Source of the DNA: an uncultured Paraprevotella sp.
GTDB lineage: Bacteria > Bacteroidota > Bacteroidia > Bacteroidales > Bacteroidaceae
Reading direction: 5' to 3'
Length of the DNA stretch: 8,025 bases
Assembly: GCA_900766785.1 (NCBI GenBank)
Contig: CAAFWT010000100.1
Location: 1 to 8,025 of the forward strand
In this document: positions 6,654-8,025 of the stretch, piece by piece
How positions within the stretch are numbered: the stretch's first letter is position 1
Layout: every line of letters begins with the position of its first letter
The notes under the pieces: generated by a model
The model's database searches: none
Told to the model about the DNA's origin: nothing
The model's input: the letters and a program-made list of their open reading frames with translations, nothing else
Translations under genes and position numbers: made by a program

Positions 6654-7700
6654 ATGAATATATTGGTAACGGGAGCCAGCGGCTTCATAGGGAGTTATAT
6701 AGTGGAGGAGGGTCTCCGGCAGGGCCACCAGATGTGGGCAGGAATGCGTAAGAGCAGCAGCAAGGCATATCTGCAGGACGAGCGGATACAGTTTGCCTGT
6801 CTCGACCTCTCCAGCAAGTCTCTCCTCATCAGTCTGTTGCTGGAGTACAAGGCCCGGATGGGCAATCGCGGCTGGGACGTAGTGGTACATGCCGCAGGTG
6901 CCACCAAATGTCTGCACCCCAGTGATTTCTATCGCACCAATCTCGATGGGACCATTCATCTGGTGGAGGCTTTGCGTGAGACAGGCATGATGCCACAACG
7001 ATTGGTGTACCTGAGCAGTCTGAGTGTCTTCGGAGCTATACGTGAGCAACCTGTGCGGAAGCCCACGGCAGAGAACCCCTGGGTATATGCTCCCATCCTG
7101 GATACTGATATTCCACAGCCCAACACCGAATATGGCAAGAGCAAGTGGAAGGCAGAGCAATGGCTGGCTGAGCAAAAGGATGTCCCTTACACCATACTCC
7201 GTCCCACAGGAGTGTATGGCCCTCGGGAAAAGGATTATTTCCTGATGGCGCAGAGTATCAAGCAACATACCGATTTCTCAGTAGGTTACAAGCCCCAGGA
7301 GATCACCTTCGTGTATGTCATGGATGTGGTGCAGGCAGTGTATAAGTGTATGGCCTCAGAGCAGGCAGTGGGCAAGGCTTACTTCCTGAGTGATGGCCAG
7401 GTATACAACAGTCGGCGATTCAGCGATCTCTTGCAGCAGTCGATGGGCAATCCCTGGGTGCTGCACATCCAGGCTCCCCTGTGGTTCCTGCGCATAGTGT
7501 GTGCCATGAGTGGCGCTCTGAGTCGTATGACAGGTCGCATGAATGCTCTCAATATGGACAAGTATCATATTCTGCGTCAGCGCAACTGGCAGTGTGATAT
7601 CACTCCAGCGATGCGCGACTTCGGTTATGAACCCGAATGGGGGCTGGAGCGTGGCGTGAAGGCAGCCGTGGCTTGGTATAAAGCCCAAGGATGGCTGTGA
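6654..7700 (+). CDS. NAD(P)-dependent epimerase/dehydratase, extended SDR family
   Basis: 348 residues, cytoplasmic, no signal peptide. The N-terminal Rossmann fold opens with MNILVTGASGFIG, whose TGASGFIG at 6-13 is the dinucleotide-binding glycine motif of extended short-chain dehydrogenases. HAAG at 79-82, SSLSVFG at 121-127 (catalytic serine region) and YGKSK with Tyr160 and Lys164 complete the SDR active site. LRPTGVYGPREKDYF at 182-196 and the later half form the substrate-binding part, which varies with substrate. Members act on nucleotide sugars, sterols, dihydroflavonols or isoprenoid-type compounds; nothing in the sequence or the neighbouring genes fixes the substrate here. The hydrophobic segment APLWFLRIVCAMSGAL (about 274-289) is probably buried or membrane-touching rather than a true span. 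The gene is divergent from rnr with a 204-bp gap and is followed by repeats, not by another gene in the window. The ATG at 6654 has the A-rich leader AAAAGAACAAACGAA. Confidence 0.87.
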   Translation: MNILVTGASGFIGSYIVEEGLRQGHQMWAGMRKSSSKAYLQDERIQFACLDLSSKSLLISLLLEYKARMGNRGWDVVVHAAGATKCLHPSDFYRTNLDGTIHLVEALRETGMMPQRLVYLSSLSVFGAIREQPVRKPTAENPWVYAPILDTDIPQPNTEYGKSKWKAEQWLAEQKDVPYTILRPTGVYGPREKDYFLMAQSIKQHTDFSVGYKPQEITFVYVMDVVQAVYKCMASEQAVGKAYFLSDGQVYNSRRFSDLLQQSMGNPWVLHIQAPLWFLRIVCAMSGALSRMTGRMNALNMDKYHILRQRNWQCDITPAMRDFGYEPEWGLERGVKAAVAWYKAQGWL

Positions 7701-7756
7701 GGCAAGGCGCAGCTCCGTCCTATCCGTTCAATCCGTGGTAGAAAGGGGAAAACCAT

Positions 7757-7956
7757 AAGCACTCCGGTGCCTGGAGGGCAATCACATCACCATTATCCAC
7801 ACGCACTCCGGTGCCTGGAGGGCAATCACATCACCATTGTCCACAAGCACTTCGGTGCCAGGAGGGCAATCACATCACCATTATCCACAAGCACTCCGTT
7901 GCCAGGAGGGCAATCACATCACCATTATCCACAAGCACTCCGGTGCCTGGAGGGCA
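7757..7956. repeat. 44-bp tandem repeat array, 4 full units plus a 24-bp partial unit
   Basis: Units start at 7757, 7801, 7845, 7889 and 7933 with a strict 44-bp period and only a few substitutions each; the fifth stops after 24 bp at GGAGGGCA. Each unit begins AAGCACTCCGGTGCC, passes through TGGAGGGCAATCACATCA and ends CCATTATCCAC. Two short dyads lie in each unit: GCAC-tetraloop-GTGC and TGCC[TA]GGAGGGCA. There are no unique spacers, so it is not CRISPR. The period is not a multiple of three and the frames through it cycle the same bases as different residues, so it is not protein-coding. The stretch 7701-7756 between the epimerase stop and the array holds nothing I recognise, including no obvious terminator. 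Confidence 0.95.
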
Positions 7957-7970
7957 CTACCAAATAGTAA

Positions 7971-7989
7971 CCGGGGGCAACGCCCTCGG
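7971..7989. repeat. GC-rich hairpin interrupting the 44-bp repeat array
   Basis: CCGGGGGC at 7971-7978 pairs with GCCCTCGG at 7982-7989 (8 bp, one G-T pair) around an AAC triloop. No T tract follows on either side, so it is not a standard terminator. ATAGTA occurs on both sides (7964-7969 and 7996-8001). The segment lies between the truncated fifth unit and a further degenerate repeat copy, as if it had been inserted into or had replaced part of the array. Confidence 0.7.
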
Positions 7990-7999
7990 ATGTAGATAG

Positions 8000-8025
8000 T
8001 ATCCACAGATGCTGCCTGGAGGGCA
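8000..8025. repeat. Degenerate further copy of the 44-bp repeat, cut by window edge
   Basis: TATCCACA at 8000-8007 matches the end of the 44-bp unit, and TGCCTGGAGGGCA at 8013-8025 matches its middle exactly. The hairpin part between them is shortened. The array probably continues beyond the window. Confidence 0.75.

Noticed and set aside
7767..7999. Overlapping + strand open frames of 66 and 62 codons in the 44-bp repeats
   Set aside because: The repeat period is not a multiple of three, so the peptide cycles through three readings of the same DNA. The frames overlap each other and look like products of the repeat.

Overview
The window looks like Bacteroidales chromosome, most likely Prevotellaceae or a close relative. 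The protein sequences read like Bacteroides/Prevotella homologues (a judgement from memory, not a search). Start codons are preceded by A-rich leaders without Shine-Dalgarno sequences, and several intergenic regions carry the Bacteroidetes -7 promoter motif TAnnTTTG. No tRNA, rRNA, transposase, phage gene or CRISPR array is visible.

Layout, left to right: (1) the 3' part of nagA on the + strand, cut by the window edge; (2) a 13-bp inverted repeat in the convergent gap, probably a two-way terminator; (3) a secreted SASA-family (sialate O-acetylesterase type) carbohydrate esterase on the - strand; (4) a divergent promoter region with a TAnnTTTG motif on each strand; (5) a secreted glycerophosphodiester phosphodiesterase on the + strand with a strong terminator; (6) a 470-bp convergent intergenic region with a regular array of eight 12-bp palindromes spaced exactly 22 bp apart; (7) ribonuclease R on the - strand; (8) a divergent promoter region; (9) an extended-SDR NAD(P)-dependent epimerase/dehydratase on the + strand; (10) a 44-bp tandem repeat array that runs to the window edge.

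The genes are single transcription units in alternating orientation rather than one operon. NagA and the esterase both fit use of acetylated or amino-sugar glycans, and the phosphodiesterase fits salvage of phospholipid head groups. RNase R and the SDR protein are housekeeping or of unassigned role. I found no convincing new multi-gene system. The unusual content is the non-coding repeats: the 22-bp palindrome array at 3995-4160 changes palindrome family halfway while keeping dyad symmetry and phase, and the 44-bp array at 7757-8025 carries UNCG-type hairpins.
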